Source: Bog-473 sp035552395 (GTDB lineage Bacteria; Actinomycetota; Acidimicrobiia; Acidimicrobiales; RAAP-2). From it: DNA of 24,941 nt. A program made the translations under genes and the position numbers. The notes beneath the pieces were generated by a model. The model saw only the letters and a list, made by a program, of their open reading frames with translations. It searched no databases and was not told the DNA's origin. The stretch is taken from the NCBI GenBank assembly GCA_035552395.1, contig DASZLL010000080.1:1-24941 (forward strand), read 5' to 3'. This document shows, piece by piece, positions 6,741 through 14,837 of this stretch (position 1 is the first letter of the stretch; every line of letters starts with the position of its first letter).

Positions 6741-8806
6741 GCAGCTCGCCCTCGTTGCTGCCTTCGCAGAATACCGACGGCACAGCAAAGGTGGCGCGTC
6801 CTGCGCTGCTGAAGGTGGGTGCGCTCGTCGCGGTGGTCGCCATCGGCCTCATCCTCGCCGCAACGTTCTCGGTCGGCCCCTACGTCTTGACGGGGATCGC
6901 GGACGGGTCTATCTACGCGGTCGCGGCCATCGGACTCGTCCTCACGTACAAGACCTCGGGCATCTTCAACTTCGCCATCGGTGCGCAGGCGGCCGCGTCG
7001 GCTTACGTCTTCTACACGATGCGCGAGACGATCGGCCTCCCGTGGCCCGTTGCCGCGCTCTTTTCGGTGATCCTGGTCGGGCTCATCGGCTCCCTCCTGC
7101 TGGAACGGATCGCTTTCTGGCTGACGGGTGCGCCCGCGGCCATGAAGGTCGTGGCCACGATCGCGCTGGTCGTGCTGCTCGAGTCGGTGCTCACGGGCGT
7201 GTACGGGCAGGCGACCATTCAGTTCACCTCCTTCCTCCCGACGAGTGGAGCCCATCTCTTCGGTGTCACGATCCTCGGAAGCCAACTGGTCGAGTTCGCC
7301 CTCGCCGTCGGGAGCACCATCGGCCTTTACTTGTTCTTCAAGCGCTCACGGCTCGGCATCTCCATGCACGCGGTGGTGGACTCACCGACGCTGCTGGCCT
7401 TGGAGGCAACCAACCCGGTGGTCGTGCGCCGCTACGCCTGGGCCATCGGGTCCTGCTTCATCTCGAGCTCGGGCATCCTCCTGGCGCCCGCACTGGGGAT
7501 CGACGTCAACATCTATCTTCTGGTGTACATCGCAGCGTTCGGGGCCGCCGCGGTCGGCGCCTTCAGCAGTCTGCCGATCACCCTCGCCGCCGCGATGGGC
7601 ATCGGCATCACGATGAACGTCATGAGCGACAAGCTGGCTGGACAGACCAACCTGGTTCTGGCCGAGCTCTACACGCAAGTCCCGTTCCTCGTACTCGTGG
7701 CGGCGTTGCTGCTCGTCCCGCGCGCCAAGTTGATCACCCGGGGCGCCGATGCCGTGCGCAAATTGCGGCCGGCCACTACGTTCCCGGCGCCGGTCACCGC
7801 CACCGGCGCCGTGGTCGGTATCGCCATCGCCGTGGCCGTCCCGTTCATCGTCGAGCCGGCTTACGTCAACCAGTACACCACCGGCATCGGCTTTGCCGTC
7901 GTGCTCATCTCCCTCGGACTACTCCTTTGGACGTCGGGTCAGATCTCCCTTTGCCAGATGGCCTTTGCCGCCATCGGCGCCTCGACCTTCGGGCATGCCA
8001 TCGCGGCGGGAATGCCGTGGTTGGCCGCTCTCGCCGTCGCCGTTCTGGTCGCCGTCGCCGCCGGCGCGCTCGCCGCCATCCCGTCGTTTCGCCTCTCGGG
8101 GATCTACCTCGCCGTGGCCACGTTCGGCTTCGGGCTGCTCTTGCAGAACCTGATCTACCCGACGTTTCTGATGTTCGGTCAGTCCGACTTCGTCAGTATT
8201 CCCCGCCCCCACCTGCTCGGCATCAATGCGCAATCGGACCGCGCCTACTACTTCGTCGCCCTTGCCGTGGCCGTGCTGTGCTCCGGCGCCGTCATCGGCC
8301 TCCGCCGGAGCAGGCTGGGCCGGCTGCTGCGGGGTATGTCGGACTCTCCCCTCGCCCTGGAGGCGCACGGCGCCAACACGCGGCTCACACGGCTCTACGT
8401 CTTCGGCGCCGGTGCCGGCATCGCCGCGGTGGGCGGCGTCCTCATCGCCGGGGTCACGCAGTCGGCCGGCGGAACCCCCACCGGGCCTTTCGGCTACTTC
8501 AACTCGGTGGTGCTCCTCGCGGTGCTGGCCATCTGCGGAAGCCAACCCATCCTGTCACCGGTGATCGCCGCCTTCCTTTTCGAAGTCGTCAAGGTCTACC
8601 GGCCCTTCAGCGGCGCATGGTTCGCCAAGTACGAAGGCGTGTTCTTCGGCCTCGGCGCGCTCACGGTGGCACTTTCTCCCGGCATGCGCCTCTCCTTCGC
8701 CGGCCGCCGGACCTCGGCACGTGAAGGCCGGAGCCCGGTCACCAGTCGCGCGCGCCTGGCCCTCCCCCCTTCGGTCCGTGTGTCGAGCCAGGCGACCCGC
8801 CCATGA
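6737..8806 (+). CDS. Fused LivH-LivM permease of a branched-chain amino acid-type ABC importer
   Basis: A 689-residue polytopic membrane protein that carries both permease halves in one chain. The first half, to about residue 340, matches LivH (GIADGSIYAVAAIGLVLTYK near its start, as in LivH ILNGLSLGA-type openings). The second half, about 360-670, matches LivM (ISLCQMAFAAIGA, AIPSFRLSGIYLAVATFGF, RSRLGRLLRGMSDSP). Two separate proteins of about 300 residues each are usual; fusions also occur in actinobacteria. GTG 6737 overlaps the previous stop (GTGA) and is the best start, although the frame is open upstream with further GTGs at 6719 and 6728. It ends in an ATGA overlap with livG. The last 30 or so residues are a basic, Ser/Pro-rich tail. 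Substrate unknown. Confidence 0.93.
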   Translation: MSSSPSLLPSQNTDGTAKVARPALLKVGALVAVVAIGLILAATFSVGPYVLTGIADGSIYAVAAIGLVLTYKTSGIFNFAIGAQAAASAYVFYTMRETIGLPWPVAALFSVILVGLIGSLLLERIAFWLTGAPAAMKVVATIALVVLLESVLTGVYGQATIQFTSFLPTSGAHLFGVTILGSQLVEFALAVGSTIGLYLFFKRSRLGISMHAVVDSPTLLALEATNPVVVRRYAWAIGSCFISSSGILLAPALGIDVNIYLLVYIAAFGAAAVGAFSSLPITLAAAMGIGITMNVMSDKLAGQTNLVLAELYTQVPFLVLVAALLLVPRAKLITRGADAVRKLRPATTFPAPVTATGAVVGIAIAVAVPFIVEPAYVNQYTTGIGFAVVLISLGLLLWTSGQISLCQMAFAAIGASTFGHAIAAGMPWLAALAVAVLVAVAAGALAAIPSFRLSGIYLAVATFGFGLLLQNLIYPTFLMFGQSDFVSIPRPHLLGINAQSDRAYYFVALAVAVLCSGAVIGLRRSRLGRLLRGMSDSPLALEAHGANTRLTRLYVFGAGAGIAAVGGVLIAGVTQSAGGTPTGPFGYFNSVVLLAVLAICGSQPILSPVIAAFLFEVVKVYRPFSGAWFAKYEGVFFGLGALTVALSPGMRLSFAGRRTSAREGRSPVTSRARLALPPSVRVSSQATRP

Positions 8807-9612
8807 TCGAGGTACGGCCCGACCTCGAGGTCGACGCCCTCAGGGTGCAGTTCGGTGGCTTGCTTGCCGTCAACCGCGTGTCGCTCCACGCGCTCGCCGG
8901 CGCAGTCACCGGGCTCATCGGGCCGAACGGCGCGGGGAAGACCACGATCTTCAACGCATGCACCGGCGTCGTGCCCTACCAATCCGGTGAGGTGCGGCTC
9001 GGGCCGCACTGTCTGGACGGCGAAACGACGGCGAGCCGCGCCTCGCATGGCCTCGGCCGGACCTTCCAGCGCATGGAGCTCTTCGACTCGATGACCGCCG
9101 CCGAAAACGTCGCCCTCGGGCCCGAGGCCTTCCTGGCCGCCAGGCGCCCGTGGAGCCAGCTGGCGTGTAGCCGGGACCAGCGCCGCGACATCGGCACCCG
9201 GGCCAAACACGCCATGGTGCGTTGCGGCATCGAACCGCTGGCGCGTCAGCGAGTCGGCGATCTCTCGACCGGCCAGCGCCGGCTGGTCGAGCTGGCTCGG
9301 GCCATGGCGACGCCCTTCCGCTTCCTGCTGCTCGACGAACCCTCGTCCGGTCTCGATGTGCTCGAGACCGAACGATTCGGCCAGATCGTCAGCCGGTTCG
9401 TCGCGGACACGGGGGTCGGCGTCCTGCTCGTCGAGCACGACATGGCATTGGTAGCCGGCGTGTGCAACTACATCTACGTGCTCGACTTCGGCAACCTCAT
9501 CTTCCAGGGTCCGTGCGCCGATGTCCTGTCATCCGAGAGCGTAAGGGCCGCGTATCTCGGTTCCGATGCGATCGCGGTGGACAACGCCGAAGAGGTGACC
9601 TCGGGTGCTTGA
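8803..9612 (+). CDS. livG: LivG-type ABC importer ATPase
   Basis: A 269-residue ATP-binding subunit that would pair with LivF to energise the fused permease. It has Walker A GPNGAGKTT at residues 40-48, a Q-loop in GRTFQRMELF (about 85-94), signature LSTGQ at 154-158, Walker B LLLDEP at 175-180 followed by SSGLD, and the H-loop EHD at 211-213. The extended insertion between Walker A and signature and the FNACTG phrase are LivG-like. Its ATG overlaps the permease stop (ATGA), and its end overlaps the start of livF by eight bases. Signature LSTGQ in place of LSGGQ is within the normal range for LivG. The C-terminal tail after YLGSDA is about 10 residues longer than the bare domain. Confidence 0.95.
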   Translation: MIEVRPDLEVDALRVQFGGLLAVNRVSLHALAGAVTGLIGPNGAGKTTIFNACTGVVPYQSGEVRLGPHCLDGETTASRASHGLGRTFQRMELFDSMTAAENVALGPEAFLAARRPWSQLACSRDQRRDIGTRAKHAMVRCGIEPLARQRVGDLSTGQRRLVELARAMATPFRFLLLDEPSSGLDVLETERFGQIVSRFVADTGVGVLLVEHDMALVAGVCNYIYVLDFGNLIFQGPCADVLSSESVRAAYLGSDAIAVDNAEEVTSGA

Positions 9613-10303
9613 ACTACACAACGTCTGCGCCGGTTACGGAACCGCGAGCGTGCTCGAGAACGTGAACCTCGTCGTGCCCGATGGCGCGGTCGTGGCCCTG
9701 CTGGGTCCGAACGGCGCCGGCAAGACGACGTTGCTCAGGGTGATGTCGGGCCTCCTCCATCCGAGCGCGGGCCGCGTCTTCCTCGACGGCGAGGACGTCA
9801 CCGGGGCCTCCCCATACGAGCTGGCGCGCGCTGGCATCTGTCACGTCCCCGAGGGCCGCGGCATCTTCCCGACCCTGAGCGTGGCCGACAACCTCCGCCT
9901 CCAGGCGCCGCGCCCAGTGGACCGGCGTGCCGTCGACCTCGCCGCCGCCGTTTTCCCGCGCCTCGAGCAGCGACGGGGCCAATTGGCGGGGACCCTTTCG
10001 GGGGGTGAGCAGCAGATGCTCGCCCTCTCACGCGCGTACGTTGCCGAGCCGTCCACTGTGCTGCTCGACGAGGTCTCCATGGGCCTCGCCCCGAAGGTGG
10101 TCGACGAGATATTCGACTACTTGCGACGGCTGGCCACGGGGGGCATTTCGCTCTTGGTGGTGGAGCAGTATGTGGCGCGCGCACTCGAACTGGCCGACTA
10201 CGTCTACATCCTCAACCGCGGACGGATTCGCTTCGCCGGCGAGCCGGCCGAGGTCGAGGACCAGACGGTGTTGGATTCGTACCTCGGGGCGCTGACCTCA
10301 TGA
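9605..10303 (+). CDS. livF: LivF-type ABC importer ATPase
   Basis: A 232-residue ATPase, the standard LivF size. Walker A GPNGAGKTT is at 34-42, the family hallmark VPEGRGIFPTLSV at 81-93, signature LSGGEQQMLALSRA at 131-144, Walker B VLLDE near 152-156 and then MGLAP. The usual Pro after the Walker B Glu is Val here (DEVSMGLAP), a conservative oddity unlikely to abolish ATPase activity since the Glu is kept. The GTG start lies within the end of livG and the TGA overlaps the next ATG (ATGA), which ties the following surface protein to the transporter operon at the level of translation. Confidence 0.95.
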   Translation: MLELHNVCAGYGTASVLENVNLVVPDGAVVALLGPNGAGKTTLLRVMSGLLHPSAGRVFLDGEDVTGASPYELARAGICHVPEGRGIFPTLSVADNLRLQAPRPVDRRAVDLAAAVFPRLEQRRGQLAGTLSGGEQQMLALSRAYVAEPSTVLLDEVSMGLAPKVVDEIFDYLRRLATGGISLLVVEQYVARALELADYVYILNRGRIRFAGEPAEVEDQTVLDSYLGALTS

Positions 10304-11694
10304 CCCTGGGCGAGCTGGTGCGGAGGACGGGGAGCTCACGGCGCGTACGCCTTGTAGAGCTCACTGCCGGCGCCGTGCTCGTCGTCGGCTTGGGGGGCCT
10401 CGCGGCAACATCTCGTGCGGGTGCCCAATCGGGTGACACCGGCTCCAGCGGGGCGGGCAACACCAACACGTTCAACCTGTCGGCGCAGGCGAATGCTCTC
10501 GACGTGCTGCTGACCGATCCCTCGCTGCCCCTGTCCGGAGACCTGGACTACGAGCTGGGCCCGTGGGGGGCATCAGCCTCGGTCGACTCACTGGGCGAGT
10601 CGATCTCGGACGCAGGAGCGCCGTACTCCCCTTCCATCGACTTGTTGCCCGGTACCGTCAACGGAATCGGCGCAGGAGACTTGCCGCCATTGCCGCCTCT
10701 CCCCGGCTACGTGTCAGCCAGTTATCCGAGCACGCCGACCAATTCGCAGAGCCAGGCCGGCTATCAGATCGCATCGATGGCGGCGCTCAACAACGCGAAG
10801 GGTACCGTCAACCTGGGCGTGCAGTCGAGCGGCTCACCAAGCTCTACGTTCTTCGCCTCCGCCCAGACAACGGCAAACCCAGATGGCAGCGTTAGTCTCA
10901 CCGCGTCGGCCGGAATGGACATCCTCGATTTTGGACAACTCCTCGATGTCGGGAACGTGTCGTCGTCGCTGTCGATGACGCAACAGGCCAACCAGCAGCC
11001 GAAGGTCACGTCGCAGGCGACGCTGGGAACGGTCACCCTTCTCGGGCAAGCCTCGGGACTCGTCGGCAAGGGCGTCAGCGCGCTGGGAATCGGCGTCCCG
11101 ATCGACATCAACGCCCAGCTGATCGGGACGCTCAACACACTCTTGGCCAAGACCGGGATCAAGTTGACATATCTCCCGGTGACCTACAACTACACCGACG
11201 GGACGAGCAGCGTCGGGTCGAGCCCCAACAGCGCAAAGACGTTGGAAGCGGTCGACTCGGGCGCCTTGCAAGTGACATTCAGCCAGAACGTCCCCTCGCA
11301 GGGCCAGACCACGATCAGCCTCACGCTCGGCCGGGTGTACCTGTCGACGACCAACACGCCGGGCGTTGAACCGACTACGGGGAACAGTGGCGTGGTGAGC
11401 GGCAACACCGGCAACAGCGGGTCGCCCGCGTCGGCCGGGTCCACCGTGGTCGGCAACACCGGCACGCTGACGGGCAATTCGGCCCCAGGATCGGTCAGTC
11501 AGCCGACTTCCACGAGCCCCGCCGGAGGCTCCACCGGGGCGCTCGCCAGCGGCCCGGCTTTCCTCATCGAACGCGGACCGCCAATCGACAGCATCTACCT
11601 CGTCTTGATTCTCGGCGCGTTGATCCTGCTCTTGGCGTCGCAGGCCATCCGCTACCTCGCCGTGCGACTGTCGTTGAGCGGGCAAGGTCCGTGA
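10300..11694 (+). CDS. Large exported surface protein with C-terminal membrane anchor, unknown function
   Basis: A 464-residue protein not assignable to a family by eye. It has a signal sequence (about residues 17-42, ending SRAGA), then a long Ser/Thr/Gly/Asn-rich extracytoplasmic region with many short beta-prone segments (TLGTVTLLGQ, ISLTLGRVYL) and a Pro-rich PPLPPLPGY stretch. A low-complexity neck of repeated GNTG/TGNSG units follows, and finally a single TM helix near 430-450 (YLVLILGALILLLAS) with a short basic tail. No Cys is apparent in the extracytoplasmic part. Its ATG overlaps the livF stop by four bases, so it is made with the importer. A role as a surface scaffold or substrate-capture partner is inferred from position only. 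A purely structural envelope protein is the main alternative. Confidence 0.75.
   Translation: MTLGELVRRTGSSRRVRLVELTAGAVLVVGLGGLAATSRAGAQSGDTGSSGAGNTNTFNLSAQANALDVLLTDPSLPLSGDLDYELGPWGASASVDSLGESISDAGAPYSPSIDLLPGTVNGIGAGDLPPLPPLPGYVSASYPSTPTNSQSQAGYQIASMAALNNAKGTVNLGVQSSGSPSSTFFASAQTTANPDGSVSLTASAGMDILDFGQLLDVGNVSSSLSMTQQANQQPKVTSQATLGTVTLLGQASGLVGKGVSALGIGVPIDINAQLIGTLNTLLAKTGIKLTYLPVTYNYTDGTSSVGSSPNSAKTLEAVDSGALQVTFSQNVPSQGQTTISLTLGRVYLSTTNTPGVEPTTGNSGVVSGNTGNSGSPASAGSTVVGNTGTLTGNSAPGSVSQPTSTSPAGGSTGALASGPAFLIERGPPIDSIYLVLILGALILLLASQAIRYLAVRLSLSGQGP
11376..11481 (+). repeat. Degenerate GNTG/TGNSG-coding low-complexity repeat
   Basis: Irregular repeats built on codons for Gly-Asn-Thr-Gly and Thr-Gly-Asn-Ser form the neck before the membrane anchor of the surface protein. 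The same peptide GNTGNSG is found at the mature N-terminus of the next gene (codons at 11906-11926). It is a linker-type repeat, not a mobile element. Confidence 0.6.
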
Positions 11695-11729
11695 TGTCGC
11701 GACTGGGCAAGCAAGGTGAGAAGCCGAAC

Positions 11730-11753
11730 TTCGTTGAACGAATGATCACGTGA
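11730..11753. promoter_or_regulatory. Paired palindromes before the small secreted protein gene
   Basis: TTCGTTGAACGAA (11730-11742, 6-bp arms around one base) and TCACGTGA (11746-11753) lie in the 76-bp gap between the surface protein and the next gene. They could form an internal operator or an mRNA stem-loop that adjusts expression of the last two genes. No clear -10/-35 pair is visible. Confidence 0.35.
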
Positions 11754-11770
11754 GTGAGGAGCAAGGTCCC

Positions 11771-12304
11771 ATGACGACATTCAGCGGGATGGCGCGCCGC
11801 CGATCAAGGCGACCGATCGTCATTACCAGCATTGCCGCGGTAGCGCTGGCCGTGCTCACCTCTTTCGTGGCCTTCTCGCCGGCCGGTGCGTCGAGTGCCC
11901 CCACGGGGAACACCGGCAATTCGGGTAACGGTGCGATCATCACGCCGTTGTTGCAGCTGTTCGAGTTCGGCAACACCGTCGGCTTGCCGCTCTTGTGTAG
12001 CGATGCAGGCTCCATCGTCTCCATCATCGGGAGCCAGACGGGTGGTGCCTCGGTCTCCTCGAAGCTGGTCACTGAACTCGACAGCCAGTGCAATCAGCTC
12101 GCCACCAAGGGTGGCAACTACTTGCAGCAGGCCATCAGCGAGAGTCGAGCCTTGACGCTCCTCAACCCCGTCGTCGACCCGTTGATCGCGGACCTCTCCA
12201 AGGGGCTCAACCTCGTCGGCACGCAAGACGGAGGTTCGTTGGCCCCCTTTGGCCCCACCGTCGCGGGGCTCGGCGGCACCGTCGCATTCTTCGAGGGTTC
12301 GTGA
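11771..12304 (+). CDS. Small secreted protein, unknown function
   Basis: A 177-residue exported protein. ATG 11771 has GAGGAG eight or so bases upstream and is preferred over an upstream GTG at 11750. The N-terminus has an Arg-rich stretch, a hydrophobic core (IVITSIAAVALAVLTSFVAF) and a likely cleavage site after SPAGA. The mature part begins with the GNTGNSG motif shared with the preceding surface protein. It continues with hydrophobic and amphipathic helical segments (IITPLLQLFEFGNTVGLPLLC, LLNPVVDPLIADLSKGL) and contains two Cys, which may form a disulfide. No family recognised. Operon position suggests an extracytoplasmic partner of the importer; the shared motif suggests that this protein and the anchored one evolved or act together. 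Confidence 0.7.
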   Translation: MTTFSGMARRRSRRPIVITSIAAVALAVLTSFVAFSPAGASSAPTGNTGNSGNGAIITPLLQLFEFGNTVGLPLLCSDAGSIVSIIGSQTGGASVSSKLVTELDSQCNQLATKGGNYLQQAISESRALTLLNPVVDPLIADLSKGLNLVGTQDGGSLAPFGPTVAGLGGTVAFFEGS

Positions 12305-12305
12305 C

Positions 12306-12980
12306 ATGCGCCGAGCGGTCCGAGCGCCGCTCGCTATCGCCTTGATCGCCGCGCCGTTGCTGTTCGCGGCGTGCGGCGAGCGCGCCCACCTGCCCAATGG
12401 TGGTACGGCCGCCGGTTCGTTGCCACGCCAGACACGGAATCCGGCCGCCGAGTCGACGAGCACATCGACGGCGGGACCGGGGCTGGCCTCTCTCCCCACG
12501 CTGCCCAACGGTGCGAAGCCCACCACCACTCCGTCACCTGTGCCGAGTGGAGCACGGGACGGGGCGAGCACCGATCCGGTGCAGAAAGCAATCGCCAGCG
12601 CGTACGAGTCCTATCTGGTGGATCTCTCCGGCCTCGACGACAACCTGAGCGAAGGCTACGTCGCGCCGTTAGCGGCCGTCACCACGACCCGTCTGGCTCA
12701 AGCGACCGTCCGCCAGGCCGCCGCCATCCTGGCCGCGCGGGAGCACGGCGTCGGGACCTTGCGCGACGACCACGTCAGCGTCGTCATGACCGGCGCCGGG
12801 TCGGCCGTCTTCGCCGACTGCCAGGATGAGAACGACTTCTACCTCGTCAACGACGACACGTCGACACCCGATCCATTCATCCAGCGCGGCGATTTCGCCG
12901 GGTCGGCCCAGATGGTCTTGCAAGCTGGGCACTGGCTGGTCGACGTCTTCACGACGACCCACGTTCCCTGCTCTTATTGA
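12306..12980 (+). CDS. Putative lipoprotein, unknown function
   Basis: A 224-residue lipoprotein. ATG 12306 lies one base after the preceding stop with GAGGG upstream. The signal is followed by the lipobox LFAAC with lipidated Cys23. Residues about 30-85 form a Thr/Ser/Pro-rich linker. A compact C-terminal domain of about 140 residues follows, with helices (AIASAYESYLVDLS, TTRLAQATVRQAAAILAA) and then beta strands (HVSVVMTGAGSAVFADC, WLVDVFTTT). That helix-then-strand layout recalls the NTF2-like fold of some actinobacterial membrane-associated accessory proteins, but I cannot confirm it. It is the last gene of the transport operon and ends only 7 bp from the convergent gene at 12988. Confidence 0.75.
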   Translation: MRRAVRAPLAIALIAAPLLFAACGERAHLPNGGTAAGSLPRQTRNPAAESTSTSTAGPGLASLPTLPNGAKPTTTPSPVPSGARDGASTDPVQKAIASAYESYLVDLSGLDDNLSEGYVAPLAAVTTTRLAQATVRQAAAILAAREHGVGTLRDDHVSVVMTGAGSAVFADCQDENDFYLVNDDTSTPDPFIQRGDFAGSAQMVLQAGHWLVDVFTTTHVPCSY

Positions 12981-12987
12981 GCGTCAC

Positions 12988-13935
12988 TCACCTCTCGTCC
13001 CGCAGGGTGCCGCCCACAGAACTCAGGCCCGCCGCCGCCGCAGCCAACACGTGCGCCGGCGCGCCGCGGCAGAGGCCACTCGCCTCAGCGGTCAAGAGGC
13101 CCTCGGCGTCAACCAGCAGGCCAAGACGCAGCCTGTTCGATCCCTGCGGGTCTCCCGACGGCGCCGGGGCGGAGGTCACGAAAGCCTCGGCTGCGCTCAG
13201 GGCGGAGGCCATCTGCGCCAAGTCCGCTTGGCGCGGGTGTCCGACCAACGCGGCGTGGACGCGCCCCTGAGGGGGGGCGCCATCTAACCCCACTTCGGCC
13301 GCCCAGGATCTTTTGGATTGGGTTCCCGACGCCTCTGCCGGGTTGCTGCTCCAGGTGGACTCCAAAGGTAGGGCCGGCTCCAGGCCGACCGCCGTCCAGT
13401 CCGGGACGCGTGCCGCGGCGGCGACGTCCGCCCCCGCGAGGTTCGGGCCGAGCAACGGAGCCAGCTCGGCGGTGCCCTGGTCGAACACGTTGTCGCCCAG
13501 TTGGCGGATGCGCTCGGAGCTGTCCCGGAGCTGCCCCCGCAATGCACCGGTGGGGACTTCAGTCGCCGCCTCGTCGACGCGCAGCGATTCCGCGTAGAGC
13601 GTGATGCCCGAGACGTAATCGTCTCGGGCGGCGAGGTGACCCTGCAGCGGCGAAAGCTTGGCAAGCGTCTGCTGCACCCGCTCGAGGTGCGGGACGTCCT
13701 GCGTGAGCACACGGCGGGCCGCGCTCGCCGACTCCGACCCGGCCGCCCATCCCGACGCGGCAGTGAGGGCGCCAGTGAGTGTCGACTGCAGTGGGCGCAG
13801 GTCGCTGAGGACGCCCCGGTACCAGGCTTGCGCCGTCGCTTGCGGTGCAGCCGCGGCAGCGCCGTAAACCGGCCAGACACCCAGACCGGCCAGGGCCATG
13901 ACGACCCCCGCTGCGGCACGGCGGACGAGCGTCAC
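12988..13935 (-). CDS. Putative secreted helical protein, unknown function
   Basis: A 315-residue protein at the end of the minus-strand catabolic operon, beginning 38 bp after the HIBADH-like gene. GTG 13935 has AGGA about nine bases upstream; earlier in-frame starts would overlap the upstream gene. The N-terminus (TLVRRAAAGVVMALAGLGVWP, then an Ala run) looks like a signal peptide or anchor. The rest is Ala/Leu/Ser-rich and largely helical, with heptad-like stretches such as VPHLERVQQTLAKLSPLQ. There is one Cys near the C-terminus. No family recognised. The C-terminal part has an acidic/Ala composition that might in principle be an artefact of GC-rich sequence, but the signal-like start and good codon use support a real gene. 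Confidence 0.6.
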   Translation of the reverse strand: MTLVRRAAAGVVMALAGLGVWPVYGAAAAAPQATAQAWYRGVLSDLRPLQSTLTGALTAASGWAAGSESASAARRVLTQDVPHLERVQQTLAKLSPLQGHLAARDDYVSGITLYAESLRVDEAATEVPTGALRGQLRDSSERIRQLGDNVFDQGTAELAPLLGPNLAGADVAAAARVPDWTAVGLEPALPLESTWSSNPAEASGTQSKRSWAAEVGLDGAPPQGRVHAALVGHPRQADLAQMASALSAAEAFVTSAPAPSGDPQGSNRLRLGLLVDAEGLLTAEASGLCRGAPAHVLAAAAAGLSSVGGTLRDER

Positions 13936-13973
13936 GGCCGGCCATCCTACGAACGCCAAGTGTGCCCGCAGGG

Positions 13974-14837
13974 TCAGGCGCCCTCGAGAAACGGGTAGAT
14001 CCGCGTGAAGTCCGCGTCCGGCTCGGCCTGCGCGAAGCGCTGCCACACCGAGGCGGTGGCGGCACCGATGACGCCCGCCGTGCGCGCGTGGGGGTCGGCG
14101 GCCTCGAGGTAGAGCCGGAGGTCCTTCGCCATGAGCGAGTTGGTGAACCCGGCCGCGTAGCGGCCGGTCAGCACGTGGTTGGGGAACTTGTCGGTCGTGG
14201 CCTGGCTCTGCCCACTCGACGCGTTGAGCACCTCGAGCATCAACTCCATGTCGAGCCCCTCCGCCACGCCGAAAGCCACCGCCTCACTCGTGGCCGCGAG
14301 CGCCACCGCCGAGAGGAAGTTGTTGGCCAGCTTCAGGGCCTGCCCCAGGCCGGCGGCCTCCCCGACCCGGCGGCGCCGGTCGCTCAAGCCGGCCAATACC
14401 GGCGCAACCTCCTCGCAGACGGTCGCAGGCCCGGCGTACATGACCGAGAGCGTGCGGGCCCGGGCGCCAGCGACACCACCCGACACGGGGGCGTCGACGT
14501 AGCCGATCCCCGCCGCCGAGAGAAGCTCGTCGATGTTGCGGGCGGCTGCCACGCCGATGGTCGACGTGTCCACGACGGACCTGGTGGATCGGCCTTCAGT
14601 CACCACGATGGCGCGCGCCACCTGCTCCGACGCCCGTCCATCGGGCAGGCTGCACACGACGATGTCGGCGCGGCGGGCGAGCTCCTCGATCGTGGTCACG
14701 AACACCGCGCCGGGCGGGCTGTTGCCCGGGCCGGCGAGGTCATGGGTCACGACCTCGAACGCGGACCCGACGAGGTTCGCCGCCAGGACGCTGCCCATGT
14801 GGCCCAGGCCGACGAGGCCGACCTGGCGCACCGTCAC
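13974..14837 (-). CDS. 3-hydroxyisobutyrate dehydrogenase-family NAD(P)-dependent oxidoreductase
   Basis: A 287-residue beta-hydroxyacid dehydrogenase. The N-terminal Rossmann fold starts VRQVGLVGLGHMG, the substrate-binding DAPVSGG motif is present, and the catalytic Lys169 sits in ALKLANNF. The C-terminal helical domain contains the expected KDLRLYLEAA segment. Typical members oxidise 3-hydroxyisobutyrate, tartronate semialdehyde or related beta-hydroxyacids, and some act as imine reductases. The GTG start overlaps the CMD-like gene's stop by four bases (GTGA), so the two are coupled. In this operon it may oxidise a small hydroxyacid released from the larger substrate. The exact substrate is unknown. 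Confidence 0.92.
   Translation of the reverse strand: MTVRQVGLVGLGHMGSVLAANLVGSAFEVVTHDLAGPGNSPPGAVFVTTIEELARRADIVVCSLPDGRASEQVARAIVVTEGRSTRSVVDTSTIGVAAARNIDELLSAAGIGYVDAPVSGGVAGARARTLSVMYAGPATVCEEVAPVLAGLSDRRRRVGEAAGLGQALKLANNFLSAVALAATSEAVAFGVAEGLDMELMLEVLNASSGQSQATTDKFPNHVLTGRYAAGFTNSLMAKDLRLYLEAADPHARTAGVIGAATASVWQRFAQAEPDADFTRIYPFLEGA

Noticed and set aside
7042..8724. A second plus-strand open frame of 560 codons inside livHM
   Set aside because: It is a +1 frame shadow of a clear permease and is rich in Arg/His/Pro with no membrane segments.
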